64,000 nucleotides of DNA. It comes from Monosporascus cannonballus (taxonomy: Eukaryota; Ascomycota; Sordariomycetes; Xylariales). The translations under genes were made by a program, and so were the position numbers. The stretch lies in assembly GCA_004154925.1 (NCBI GenBank), contig QJNS01000746.1, positions 1 to 64,000 of the forward strand, given 5' to 3'. The notes under the pieces were generated by a model. The model was not told the DNA's origin and did no database searches. It saw only the letters and a program-made list of their open reading frames with translations. Positions 1 to 11,824 of the stretch are shown here, in pieces. How positions within the stretch are numbered: position 1 is the first letter of the stretch; each line of letters opens with the position of its first letter.

Positions 1-1589
1 TCCCCTTTTCTTACTCCCCATGGCCAAAACCCAGGAAGTAGACTAATGGTCACAGAGCCCGGTTTAGAAATAAGCTGTTCAGAAACCGGAGAACACCTTT
101 GCACGTATAAGACTATAACAGTAAGCATTTCTCAACTCGTTCGTTATGCTTTATTCTACTACAGTAATATGGATCTCGCTCTCGTGTACTCACGAACCCA
201 TATAACACGAGATAATTGTTAAAACATCTAGTTGTCTGCAAATTGTATAGGGAGGCTTTGCTAACTCCAGATATCGCAGCCGTGCCCAGTCGTAGCTTGG
301 GCGCCGAACCGTTACGCACTTGCGTATACAGATTCCGGCGCTCTTAGAATAATAGGGGCAAGTTCTGGAGGGAAATAGGAGAAGAACCCAGGAATGCCCC
401 GTGTCCGGATCCGAAAGAAACATTACTTGTGACGCAACCGCGGCAGGGTGGAGAAAAGAGAGGGGGGCCGGACAGAATATACATGAGCATACCTAGGCCA
501 CATGTTACCCATGTAGGGCAGGGCAGGGCAGGGCTGAGTTGCTGTAGGCGTTTCCCCACAGTAGACACCTAACCCGATACGTATGATGGGGCAGTTAACG
601 TCCATCCGACGGCGCTACCATCCCAAGCACAGTATCATGTGCAATGTCGCCCCTCTTCTCCTGACTTCAGGTACATCAACGGCTACGAAAGATCATCAGT
701 CAATGCATCACCTACCTAGGTACGTATATGCATTTGCTGCTGCCGCCTTGGCAATAGAATACCTAGTAATAGAGGCTGTTGATTCTGCTGCTACGGGAGA
801 GCGTGCTCTTCCAACCCAGATTGATATGTTGGTACTAGGTAGTATCCGAACTTGAAAACATCTCCGGACAGGTGGCGACCGTACCTGACAGTACATGCTA
901 GGCTACTAACCTGACGACTAGTCAACGCTCAGCTGGAACTCCATCCCCCCACCCACCCATTCCCACTTCCTTCGTAGATGCAACCAAACATTGGCAAGGG
1001 AGCAGTCATCTTCTTTCTCCTCTCTACCTGTCACAGTTGAATTTGAAGAATTGCCTACTAGCCATCTATCTACTCGGCCCAAGGCCTGACATACATTTAA
1101 GATATGATGCCGGGTACAAGAGCTCTGCCGTAACTCCCTGCGCTTCCACAGCCGCATTCCAGGTTGGCATCGTCCACTTTAACTTGCTAGATACGCCCTT
1201 TGAAGGATCGACAAGCGCAGAGACGCCTACTTACACAAGTACGGTACTACTCTCTGCCCTACCCACCCATTAACATTAGACGAGCGAAGTGCTGCATGCT
1301 TCGTAAATATACATATTGGCGCACACCATAAACCGGCCCCCCCCCCCGTAAGGCGATAGACAGACCAGCGGTTTACCAATACGCTTTACCGCCAGGCACA
1401 GTGCTTACGGGTGACTGACGGACGGGTTACGGCTCTATAACACACCTAACTGTCCGTCGCTAAGCATAGTCGCGTAAACAGCTTCTCATTCATTTCCAAT
1501 CTGACGGTAGTCGCCGGCATCGTGCCTACAGCATATCTACCACCGATTCCTGCTTGCTTGCCCTCTTTGGTTGAAGAGGGAGAAAGGTC
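1..1589. other. Intergenic, no gene seen
   Basis: I see no reading frame with coding character here. The stretch holds short palindromic CCTAGG-type motifs (492-497, 715-720), a C9 run near 1340, and the promoter and leader of the regulator that starts at 1590. No TATA box or CCAAT box could be assigned with confidence. Confidence 0.5.
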
Positions 1590-4500
1590 ATGCCGCCTAC
1601 CAGTGTTGATGAGCCTCCCACCCTCTCGGCGGCGAACGAGCCTCTATCACCAGGCTCTGATGAGAGTCCGCCTGCCGACAGTTCTACAGCCGCCCCTCCT
1701 TCATCCAGTTCTAACGCAAATGTTCCCAAGCCAAAGCGTCTAGCATGTACCATTTGCAGAAAGAGGAAGCTTCGTTGCGACGGTATTAAGCCAAGTTGTA
1801 GCACTTGCACCAGATTGGGTCATTCCTGTGCCTATGATGAAGTGAGGAGGAAGAGCGGCCCCAAGAGGGGATACGTCAAGGCCTTGGAGGAGAGACTGAG
1901 TGAGTAGAACGCACAAGACAAGCCTGGGATTAGGGAAAGGTGGGGATAAAGCGGAAAGTTGACTGACTTGCTCTTCCTCTAATAGAACAAGTAGAAAGAC
2001 TCTTGAATACTCAAGAACCGTCCCGGAACGCCAGTGCCGACGTTACCAAGACGCCCACCGTCTCCTTCGAGCCATCCCAGAGCCACATGACCGCAGCCAC
2101 GGCAAACTACCGTGTCCCAAACCCAAATATCGCAATCGCGAGTGATATGGATCTCGATGGACGGCAAACCGACGCTGATTCCTCCCAGAATAATGCCAAC
2201 AATAATGTTGCTGCTACTGCTACCAGTGTTGACGGTGGAGGAAGTGGTGGTGGTAATAATGGTATAGATGACTTCTCGTTCGGCGGCAACATGTCGATAG
2301 GAATGAACCATATGAATAATTTCACCTGGGAGATGATCGGCCTCGGTCTGGAGGAGCCTCTCCCTCCCCAAGAGACTATAGATGAATTGTGAGTAGCGCT
2401 CCACACCACCTCGTTCCGTGAAACCGGCTCATCCTGCTCCAGACATCAAATATACTTTGAAAAGGTTCACCCGTCCATACCCATGATCCACAAATATCGT
2501 TACTTGGCAGCGATGAATCTGTGAGTCTCTCCATCCCTGTTCCTTATCAATATCTGTCTGCCGTCTCTAACGGACCCCGAAGAGCTCCGAACCAGCGACC
2601 GCCAGTTGCGCTGCGTTATGCCGTCTGGACCCAGGCTTGCTCGAACGCAGAGAAGTATGCCGATCTCAAGGAACTGTTCTACCAGCGCGCGCGGAAATAT
2701 GTCGAGGCAGACTATATCAAGGGCTACGGAGAGCACATGATTTCGGTCGCTCATGCCCAGACTCATGCGCTGCTTGCTTCGTATGAGTTCAAGATGATGT
2801 ATTTCCCAAGGGCTTGGCAGAGCACCGGTCAAGCTGTGCGTCTCTGTCAGATGTGAGTGCTTGAGAGGGGCCCCTATTTCGGTCTTGGGAGCCTGCTAAC
2901 AATATACTAGGATCGGGTTGCACAGGCTAGACCACTCCGGCCTAGAGGTCAAGCAATGTCTCCCCGGCCCCCGGGACTGGACAGAGAGGGAGGAGAGGCG
3001 CCGGACGTTTTGGATGGCCTTTTGCCTGGACCGATACGCTAGCATTGGAACCGGCTGGCCCATGAGCATCGATGAGAGGGATGTCATGACAAACCTACCC
3101 GCAACCGAGGGATCGTTTGATATGAGCCGGCCGGAGCAGACGCAGACCCTTGCCGAATCGACGAGTCTATCTGGGGCGGCTAAGCTCTCGTCCTTTGGCA
3201 GCATCGTTTTGATGGCTTGCTTATTTGGGCGTAACCTTGTTCACCTTCACCGCCCTGATGCCGATGACCGTGATCACGATCTCAACGGCGAGTTCTGGAA
3301 ACGACATAGGAACATGGACAACATCCTGCTGAACACCTCGCTTTGCCTTCCCAGTCATCTCAAACTGCCCGCGGGGTTGAATAATCCTAATATCGTCTTC
3401 GCTAACATGAACATCCATACGTCGACTATATGCTTACACCAAGCAGCCATCTTCAAGGCGGACAAAAACAGGCTTCCTAGCTCAGTCAGTGCCGAGAGCA
3501 AGGTCCGCTGCATAACGGCGGCGAATGAAATCGCTAGCATTATGAGAATGGTGTCTCACATGGACCTATCGTCTGTAAGCTTTTCAGACCCTTGCATGGA
3601 CTTATGGACATAGACACTAACTTGTTCCTATGAAGATGAACCCTTTCATATCTTTCTGTCTTTATGTAGCGGCGCGAGTCTTCGTTCAATACCTCAAAAG
3701 CCGCCCGGATGATAGTCAGACAGCCGACTCGTTACGGTTCCTTCTTTCCGCCATGAATGCATTAAAGAGGAAAAACCCGCTGACGGAATCCTTCTTGGTC
3801 CAACTCGATGTCGACTTGGAAGCCCTAGGAATGAGGATCCCGAAGCTCAAGTCGGCATTCCCCCGTAGCGCAGACAAGATGAGCATGTCGTCGGGCTGGC
3901 GTAACGCGAAAACGGCCCTTGATATCCATTCACAGCCCAACGGCTCCAAATCTGACCGTCCTTCAGGGGAACATGGCTCTCTCCCGTATCGTAATGAATG
4001 TCACTTCCTAAAACTGCCAGGTGACGACGGGAACCCCTTCAATGCCCCCGACATTGTCAATCGCGACAAGCCTGGTCGGGTAGCTGGCGGTCATGGTCCC
4101 AATGACTACGCAGGTCAGAACTGGCTATCGGAGGATCAGCAACTACCAATGCGGAAAACCGGCGGCGTACCGACGGATGCTGGCATGATGATTTCGTCGG
4201 ATCTTTTCGGCACATCTTCTAGGGGTTACATGGACGCTGGCAGTAGTGGTGAGACGAACGACACGTCCGTCTCACCGAACGCGGAAGGAGTTTCGAACAG
4301 ACCGACGCCGAATTCAAGCGCAGCTTCGGATCAGCGGCAGAGCGCGGCGGGAAGGTCCGGGGGTACGCCTTTCGATGCCAGTCCGATCGGGTCCCATCAG
4401 AACCTAGGAACGTCAGCCGAGATGGACGCGGCGGCGATGACATCCAACTTCTTCCCAGACTCGATGTCCAGCGGCTTCAGCATGTCGGGCGGTGGTGGGA

Positions 4501-4688
4501 CTGGGCTGACACCTGGGCGAGCGTTTGCAGTTCCAGGTACGCCTGGCAATGACTTTACGATGCCTGATGGATGGGACGTGAATGGACAGACGATGACGCC
4601 CGTGGAAGCGGGGATGCTGCACCAATTAATGGATGATATGCCCTCCCTTCAGACAATGGATCTTTCCGGGTGGGTCTCTGGGGCTTAA
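1590..4688 (+). CDS. Zn2Cys6 fungal transcription factor
   Basis: Six exons: 1590-1899, 1986-2388, 2443-2520, 2583-2852, 2911-3574 and 3636-4688. All junctions are GT-AG and keep frame, giving 925 residues. The Zn2Cys6 cluster is C53, C56, C63, C70, C73, C80 with spacing C-x2-C-x6-C-x6-C-x2-C-x6-C, followed by a basic linker (KSGPKRGYVKALEERL) and a short coiled-coil dimerisation stretch (KQVERLLNTQE). The spliced middle reads IYFEKVHPSIPMIHKYRYL and then RPPVALRYAVW, the start of the fungal-specific transcription factor domain; ERRRTFWMAFCLDRYAS follows in exon 5. The last 250 residues are low-complexity Ser/Gly/Thr/Asp, as expected for an activation region. The linker recalls CLR-1/ClrA cellulose regulators, but that is from memory and uncertain. 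It should be a nuclear DNA-binding regulator; its target genes cannot be read from the sequence. The ATG at 1590 is the first Met in frame. Confidence 0.9.
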
Positions 4689-5840
4689 AAGCACGGTTTC
4701 CATAGTAAGCGTTTGGTATGAGATTTTCTCTTGCCGAGGACTTTGTGTTTCTCTTGTTATAAGCGTCATATGCTTCATCGGCGTCCTGGTTATTCCGAGG
4801 ACAATATCCGTGGCAGATACCTATGCGAGGCCAATTTGGATGAACATCTGGAGCAGGGTCCATAAAATGTCAGGGCAGCGCTTGCTTGTACACTAGGATT
4901 GACGCACGAGGCATTTGGGTCCCGCCAGAGTATGTATTATATCAGGCGTATTGGCTCGGATGGAGTGCGTTACAGATTGGGGGGGTTGGGGAATCACACT
5001 CACACCAATGATACAACCACAGCTCGCAGTGGCTAGGTACTTACAACTAGGTCATCTGCTGATCATCTTGACCCTTTACCACCGGCGAAGTGCACCTAGA
5101 TATAGACATATCTATGCATACACTTCCTCAAAACGAAACAATTCTAATGCAGTGGTGCTGGGATCTATTCACTACCATCCTAGGCTATCCGAAGCCCGAA
5201 AGCATGCAGCCAGCGGGCTCGGGTGATGATCGCGACATGTAGAATGATAGCGTGAAAGGTCAACCGTGCGATCCAAATACACGGGTTACGGAGCACAAGG
5301 GGCTTGGGCCAGTTTAACTGCGACCTCATATGAATACGGAACTTTCGTTCCCCGACCTCTGCAGAAGAAGCACGCCGCCCCTTTTTGTCCTAAATTTCAA
5401 AAGGGTTATGAGCACAAGGGAGAAGATCACATCAAGGGACACACCACGCTTATGGTGAAGTTGCAAACATCATGTTAGGCGGTCATCCTCTAGTTGCCAA
5501 CCTCTTTCCGGTTTCAGCCACGGCACTCGTGTTGACCTCGGTGGCATAATATTAGCTAGGTTCGAACATGTCGAACCTTTGAAGCTTGGCCATGTATCAC
5601 GGTATAAGGTGAAAGGGGCCACAGTGGCGCCTGGATACAAGGGCCATCATAGTTATTCAGATATGCAAGAATTCCATTTAAGTGCTTAACCTGGCCCCGA
5701 TCGGCCAACCAAACCCGGGGCGTCGCCATGTGCACCCTGGTGCCCTAGGCGCGGATGTTCACCTGTGTCCCCTCCCCCGTGCGTGTGTATCCAAGTTGGT
5801 GTCTTGCTGCTACATGTGGGTCAAGATGGTAATTCCCGCC
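4689..5840. other. Intergenic between convergent 3' ends
   Basis: The 3' flanks of the regulator (+) and the MFS transporter (-) meet here. I found no supported gene. It contains a small inverted repeat (5558-5578) and CCTAGG motifs near 5179 and 5739. Confidence 0.5.
5558..5578. repeat. Short inverted repeat
   Basis: AGGTTCGA and its complement TCGAACCT flank a 5-nt spacer (ACATG), a possible small hairpin or dimeric protein site. It lies between two convergent genes. No function is assigned. Confidence 0.4.
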
Positions 5841-8117
5841 CTAGAGAGCTGTTCTCCCAGGATGCGGATCACCAACCCCCTTACGTTCCCGCCGCCTCCA
5901 TCTGACCTCCCGGATCTTGTCCCTGACGGTGATGACCTCGCCCTCTAACCTTGCCTGCTCTCGGCCACCGCCCAGCTCCTCCAGGGTCTTCGTTTCCAGG
6001 GCGCCCCGGACGCGCCGTTGGGACTCGGGGAGGTACGCCCAGGAGTACAGAGCTCCGAAGAACAGTACCGAGCCAAAGAGCACGAAAATAAGCCCCTGCT
6101 TCGTCTCACTGGAATAACTGGTGTTGATGCCGTAGACGACGAGCACTGCGACGAGACTGCCAATCTTGCCGGCCGCCGCCGACACGCCGTGGCAGGTGCA
6201 GCGGTAGCACGTCGGGAAGATCTCTGCTGGGATGATGAACGTCAGGGTGTTGGCGCCGAAGTTGAAGGCGAAGTGACAGACAGCAACGAGGACCACGGTG
6301 GCCGGTGAAGCGGCAGTGTGCGCCACCCCGTAGTACACGCCGCCAGTGATGATGAAGAGCAAGGCGAGCGCTAAGAAGGAGCCCGTAAGCCACTGCTTGC
6401 GCGGCAGCCTGTTCGCGAAAAAGATGAAACAGGCACTGCCAGCAATGGAGCTGATAGAGACCGTGAGCAAGTATTGCTGGGATTGCTCGACCAGTACCTC
6501 GGAGATTGTCTGGCACGGCTGTGCTGCGTCGGTTGCCCAAGACGGGAGACCCTTTACGGCCCAGCCTGGTACGGTGGAAGCGCCGCCTGCAAGAGTCGAA
6601 TTCCAGCATTCGAGATCAGAGTCGATGTTCACGGCAGACCGGGTAGCCCAGATGTCGGCCAATGTCCCCCTGTTGTCGAGGGAGAAACCGTAGAAGCCGA
6701 CGTCTAGTCTTTTTAGGCCATTAGTCACCGTGCTCATGTACGGCGATGCCGGAATGATTAATGCCTCCGTTGAGGATTGCTACTCACATAAACCACGTCA
6801 TTGACGTCCCCAAAAGGTAAAGCCAGTTCCTATCACGGATGAAGTAGTTGTAGAGATCGTCTTTCGAGAACTGCACAGGCATCCCCTGCGACGAATACTG
6901 TTGCGCTACGCTGGGAGAGCCGAGGTCTGCGACCGCCGGCGATAGGCCGTAGATCCGCTGGGTGTCTCTCAGCGCTATCCCAGGCTTGTTCCTGACCTCA
7001 AGACTGTAGAGACCACAGTCATACAAGAAGAAGCGGAAAACGATGGCAAGCAGCGCTGGCACGCATCCAGATCCAATGACGATACGCCAGACACCATCAA
7101 CAACACTTTTACAGTCGAGGTCGTTCAGGTCATTCAACCCGCACTGCATTTCGGTGAGCTTGTCTTGGGTCTCCCGCCCCATCGTCACCCATAACCCAAC
7201 GAGTTGGGCCAGGGCTTGGCCGACCGGCTGCATCAGAAAAACCGAAGAGAGCATGGTTGCTCGAGACTGCGTGCTGGACCATTCCGAAGTGATGATAGCA
7301 CTTAGGGGGTATTCCGCACCGATCCCTGGCCATGTTAGGAAGAGCTTTGGCGAAGGGGTTAGTAGGTTGGAGGTACCACGCACCAATCCCCATGACAAAA
7401 CGCCACTGCGGTTTGCGACACCGTCAATCTGCCCGTCAAGTATGCTTAATAGAATTTGAGCTTTAGAGACAGAGACTTACCCATATAAAAGAACCGAGGA
7501 AGGACATGTTGTTGTTGAACCCGAAGCTGCTGGTTGCCACACCTATCGTCGACACTATCACCAGGACCAACTCAATCCCATAGAGGCGGGTACGTCCATA
7601 GCGGTCGGCAAGGAAGCCAAACAGAAGCTGGCCAACGACGGAACCAAGGAGTGTAAACAGGTTTATGAGTAGGCCCGGGTACTTCTCGTCAGGAAAATAC
7701 ACAAAAGAGATAGATGCCAGAATCACATTGGTTGCGAACAGGTTATATCTATGGGCGCGTCATCATAGGAGCATCAGCACCTCTCACCAGCGACTCGACA
7801 GGAGTTGTCTAACAACACAGCGTGCAAGCGTCAGATACTCACGAGTCGGTTAGGAAGCCCGAGGCTGCTACGCCCCAAATACGGAGGTTCCAGCTGTTAA
7901 GGTCCAGCTCGTATCTCAGCTGGCGACGGTCCTGGAGAGCAATTGGTAGTTAGTGATCTAACCCGAAAGGCCCCCTCTATGCCGCCGTCCGGTCCGCAGC
8001 CGCGCAAGAAAGAAACAGGAAACATGCCTGAGTATCCCTGGAAGGAAGGGCAGAGCCGTCAAAGCCGAGAAAGCCGCGGTTTCTTCGCTTCTCTGCGAAC
8101 GCGCCTCCATCATCCAT
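5841..8117 (-). CDS. Pho84-type MFS transporter (phosphate:H+ symporter family)
   Basis: Six exons on the minus strand: 8117-8028, 7931-7843, 7748-7481, 7405-7384, 7325-6788 and 6708-5841, giving 624 residues. The spliced protein carries family motifs of the phosphate:H+ symporter group: SNWNLRIWGVAASGFLTDSYN-like TM1 (written DLNSWNLRIWGVAASGF here), FGFLADRYGRTRLYG in the loop after TM2-3, MGIGIGAEYPLSAIITSEW, FLMQPVGQALAQLV, and FIIPAEIFPTCYRCTCHGVS in the second half. About 12 membrane segments are expected, in the plasma membrane. Intron 1 (8027-7932) has a GC donor (CAG|GCATGT) and exon 4 is only 22 nt; both are needed to keep the frame and the motifs. The first ATG giving the conserved-looking leader is at 8117. 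Substrate: phosphate by family, but paralogues in this group can move other anions, so this is inference. Promoter Pho4 sites (CACGTG) were not seen close upstream. Confidence 0.87.
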
Positions 8118-9560
8118 GGCGACGTGCTTGGATGGGCTAAACCGATTCCGATTCGAAACGCGGACCTGGGCCGCTCGGTCTCTTCTCTCCCGGTGTCTTG
8201 AAGGGGGAAAGTTATCCTGGACCGGAGAATGGTTGACACCGGGGGGGGCACCGTAGAATGCGATCCCTAACCAGAGTTGGAATCTACAGTATTATACCTA
8301 CTTAACCTTTGGGGCTCAGCTTAGTGGTCAGCCGCAGGTCTCCGTTACCGGGGTACCATGCAATCGGCAAAGGGGTGTCCCGGAGCCCCGTCATTATCTA
8401 AAACCCAGCAGGCTTACTGTATCATCTTGCGACATCGATAGAAAGCTAATCCTGCCAAGACGAGCTAAATGCAACGGATTACTGGTAACGCTTTTGCTAT
8501 CCCTTTTTTTCTGCGGGAGTGGGCAGATGTTATAAATAGGTAGCATAACAAATAAAAGGAAAAGGAAAAACTGTTTCGTCTGGGGAAACCTAGGTGGTGG
8601 AGTGTCTTGGCGGGCATTAGCCTTCTGTCAGTTTCGCTAGATAATACGGCACTTTTAACATATACCTCTCCGTCATAGCTGCCTCGACTCTTATTCGAAT
8701 TTGCGAACTCTGTGAAGGGCTGCTCGCCACATATTATCATGCCCACATCGTAAGGGTGAACCCGCATGCTTGGTAAAAAGCTTTCTGACTGGGCGAGTTG
8801 AACTCTGAACGAGGGGGCATCTGGTAAGCTTAATAAGCGTATTATTACTTCTGAAATAAATACATGTTAAAAACATACACTTTGATGTATTGAATCCTAA
8901 CATATGACCTGGTGATATCCTTGTTAATTTTAACATTTTTATAGCGTATTAGATATAACTTTTAAAGATCCAGTTGCTAAGTAGATTTAAGACCATATAA
9001 TACATATTATATTTAGGGACACATACGTGTAAACCCGTGTATTATGGGTCTGTTGCAACCGGCTGGCCGGGGTCACCCAAAAGTCCTCCGTTCCGGGTTC
9101 AGCACTAGTTATTCACTCAATCGTGCGGAATCGCAAGACCAGTTCTCCCCTTGAATCTTTCCCGACGTCTGGTCCGGGTTACTTCAGACAGTTCTGGTAT
9201 CCAACCACGTGCGTTCATGCATACAGAAGCCCTCGGATATCAGGAGGGGGCCCACATTGCGAATGTGTGCAGTAGTTCACAATGCTTGGTGGATGTCTCC
9301 CTGAAGATTCAAGAAGTACGGACACCATGCGCAGAACAGTTACAGGGAGACTACGCGGGTAAGGTAGACACGAAGGATCCCCGTCTCTACATACAAGCCT
9401 CGACTCCATCTTGTGCCAGGGCCTTCCACCTTTTGATGTGCATATATGCCTATATCCTCTCCTTTCGCGGATTTTCACACCCTACCCCGGCAAGCCCCTT
9501 GTCTTCCATTGCCATCACCGAAAGGGATAGATAGCCCAGCATTTAGCATCTATCGGGCTT
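8118..9560. other. Intergenic with an AT-rich patch
   Basis: No gene is supported. About 8840-9020 is clearly more AT-rich than its surroundings, possibly a short relic of a RIP-affected repeat. A CACGTG hexamer occurs near 9204. Confidence 0.4.
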
Positions 9561-10112
9561 TTGCCCCTAACCGCCTGTGAGGGCGCCTGTGGAGGCCGAG
9601 ACGGGGTGTGTGCGACCGTCGCATACCACCCCTTGCAAGCGGCCACTGCTATGGCTGCATTTTCGTCGTCTTCGTCATTCTATACTTCCTCGTCAGCCAG
9701 TCAGTCGCCGTCCCACACGTCACAATCTCAGGTTTTCTCGAGCTCAGCAGGTTCAAACTGGACTCCCATTACCGCAGTCTCCGATGTGACGCACGGGGCT
9801 GGGACCCCTCAACGCCTCCCAGCACCGCTAGATCTTGGTCCGCCAGGCTTTCAAGCAACCATGTACTTACTACCTACGCCCTCCGCACTGCCGAGCTATA
9901 GCCTGCATCTGACTGTCATCCTAGTACATTATTTGAGAATACCGTCAATGAGCGAACAGTCTACCTTGGGCTTTGGGAAGTAGTGGGCAGCGATCAGCGT
10001 CGTGTCCTCTGGCAATGTAGCTATCGGATGGAACGACTTGAACACTACTGTAGGTTCGATTCTGGCTCACTGTCCACCGACTGCGCCTTGGGAACCTCAT
10101 CTGAGACAATAC
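9561..10112 (+). other. Possible 5' exons of the gene at 10113
   Basis: Two open stretches look protein-like. One is Ser-rich, about 9654-9862, ending ...LDLGPPGFQAT. It could splice through GTACTT (9863) and a TCCTAG acceptor (9923; CTGAC branch just upstream) into a second, ITLFENTVNERTVYLGLWEVV. That second frame is one base out of register with the downstream exon beginning near 9984, and I found no intron that repairs it. Either a junction was missed, or a frameshift has separated an old 5' part from the surviving 3' part, or these frames are chance. Confidence 0.25.
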
Positions 10113-11020
10113 ATGCTAGTACCGACAACCACCCAGTCAGGAATCATCCCTCACACATTACATGCGCGACATCGACAGTTTGCCGACCCGTTCGAGCTTG
10201 AGCAACTCGTCACCTTCCGTGAACCTCACAGGGTTCGATATACGAATGAAAATGGTGTAGTCATTCTGGATCAACATATTGACGTCAAGTATGAGTTCAG
10301 TAGTGTTGAGTCGTCTTTTCGTTTCCAGGGTGACCTGAGGAGGAAGGACCTCGTAGACTGCTTCGATATCGATGTTGTCTGGACCGACGCCCAGGGAAGA
10401 ACAGACACCTTTGGCAATGTTCGAGGCATTGGGACGGTTCAGAGGCTCAAAATGTGGACGGACCAATACAGCTCGGCACATTCGCTGACGATATTTGCAA
10501 ACCGATCCGAGGGACGGTATCGAGAGTACTCAGTAGACCAGTTTGAGGGCGAAGTTAAAACTCGGGATGACCGGCGCCGCTCTCTACGCCTTATAGCCCG
10601 AGGCCGTTGTGGGAGTGCCCTAGAGGGTAGGAGACTCTCGCTTTCCTCGGCATTCAGGTCGCGCCATCGCTCGACGGGGGGTACATCATCACCAGCCACT
10701 GGCGGTATTCCCTTGGACATACATTACTTGGGTGTCCAGTTCAGCAGGGATGATGGTGAGTGTTGGGCCTCCCTCTTTGCCACCACGTCACTGATTTTGG
10801 ATGGCAAGATTATCGAAGATTCATAGATACTTGGATGATGGCGCATACTTCGGACAGCGAATTTAGAGGTGTAGCCTACCCACACGAACGCTTCGAACTC
10901 CCTTCACCGGAGATGCGGCCAGGCGCATCCCACGAGCTGCCGGCTTCGGAGATATACCCTACCGAGACCCGTACTGTCCCCGAAGCGCCTGATGTCAATG
11001 ACGAGAATATCATCCTGTAA
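10113..11020 (+). CDS. Hypothetical protein, two exons, family not recognised
   Basis: Exons 10113-10755 and 10809-11020 join across a 53-nt GT-AG intron (GTGAGT donor, CTGAT branch, GGCAAG acceptor). The frame closes with TAA and gives 284 residues. The splice removes the early stop that would end the first exon, which argues for a real gene. The protein is soluble-looking and rich in charged and aromatic residues, with stretches such as FREPHRVRYTNENGVVILD, DVVWTDAQGRTDTFGNVRG and DYRRFIDTWMMAH, then a Pro/Glu-rich tail. I see no signal peptide, membrane segment or known catalytic motif. The same frame stays open upstream to about 9984 without an ATG (IGWNDLNTTVGSILAHCPP), so the product may be the C-terminal part of a longer protein. 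No function is claimed. Confidence 0.55.
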
Positions 11021-11824
11021 AATGATGAAGCCCATACGAAAGGATTCGACTCCCTTGGATTCCATGACTCCATCAAAATATTGTCACTCCTATTCGCACC
11101 TTTAACCCCCAAGCGCCGTGCCCTCAGGGAGGACGACAGCACAAGGAGAAGAGGAAGCCATGGGCAGCACACAAGGCTCCAGTGACCCGGGTCATTCAAG
11201 CCAACTCAGACATTCTCCACACCTTTCCTCCGCACCAGTGCGCGTACGAACTGAGTAGGAATCCGGTTTCATCTGACTCTTTGTCCAGCAAGCTTCCCAA
11301 CCTGCATATATCCTTATACATGAGTCAGGCTTAATCTTGGGGAGAGAAAAACTAAGGTTGGGAGAAAAGAGGCCACCGGGGAAATGAAAAGGATATACCC
11401 CCGTCTGACAATCTCCCCTCTGGTCTAAGGCTTCGGCTCTGGAACATGTTCTACGTCCCTCCCAGGATGATACCGACCATGGACAACGCGGAGATGTACC
11501 AGTTGCACTCTTGATGTACTAAGGTGTGTATACGTCTAACTCGCACATGCACGCGGTGCCCCCCGCCGAGACGCTCTAACGTCATTATTTGATCATGATC
11601 TAACGTTGGTATATGCAGTGGGGCAGTCTCCTACACAGCTATCCTCATCGAAGAGCAAACAACGACACCCGCTTCCCGGTCCTCTGAGATCCTAAAATTT
11701 GGGACGACTACGATAGAGACGACACCGCAACCAGTCTGCCTGACATCGCCAAAGGGCAAAGGGGAGAGAGCAAATAAAACTTATTGCGGCATCACCGCAC
11801 CTACGCTAAGCCCACTAGACGGCC
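11021..11824. other. Intergenic, acetate kinase upstream region
   Basis: No gene is seen. This is the 3' flank of the hypothetical gene and the promoter and leader of acetate kinase, ending in an A-rich stretch (AATAAAACTTATTG) near 11773 and a pyrimidine-poor leader before the ATG at 11825. Confidence 0.5.

Noticed and set aside
8230..8250. G-runs (also near 13822, 16184, 63010) as G-quadruplex elements
   Set aside because: They are single homopolymer runs rather than four spaced G-tracts, so no specific structure is supported.
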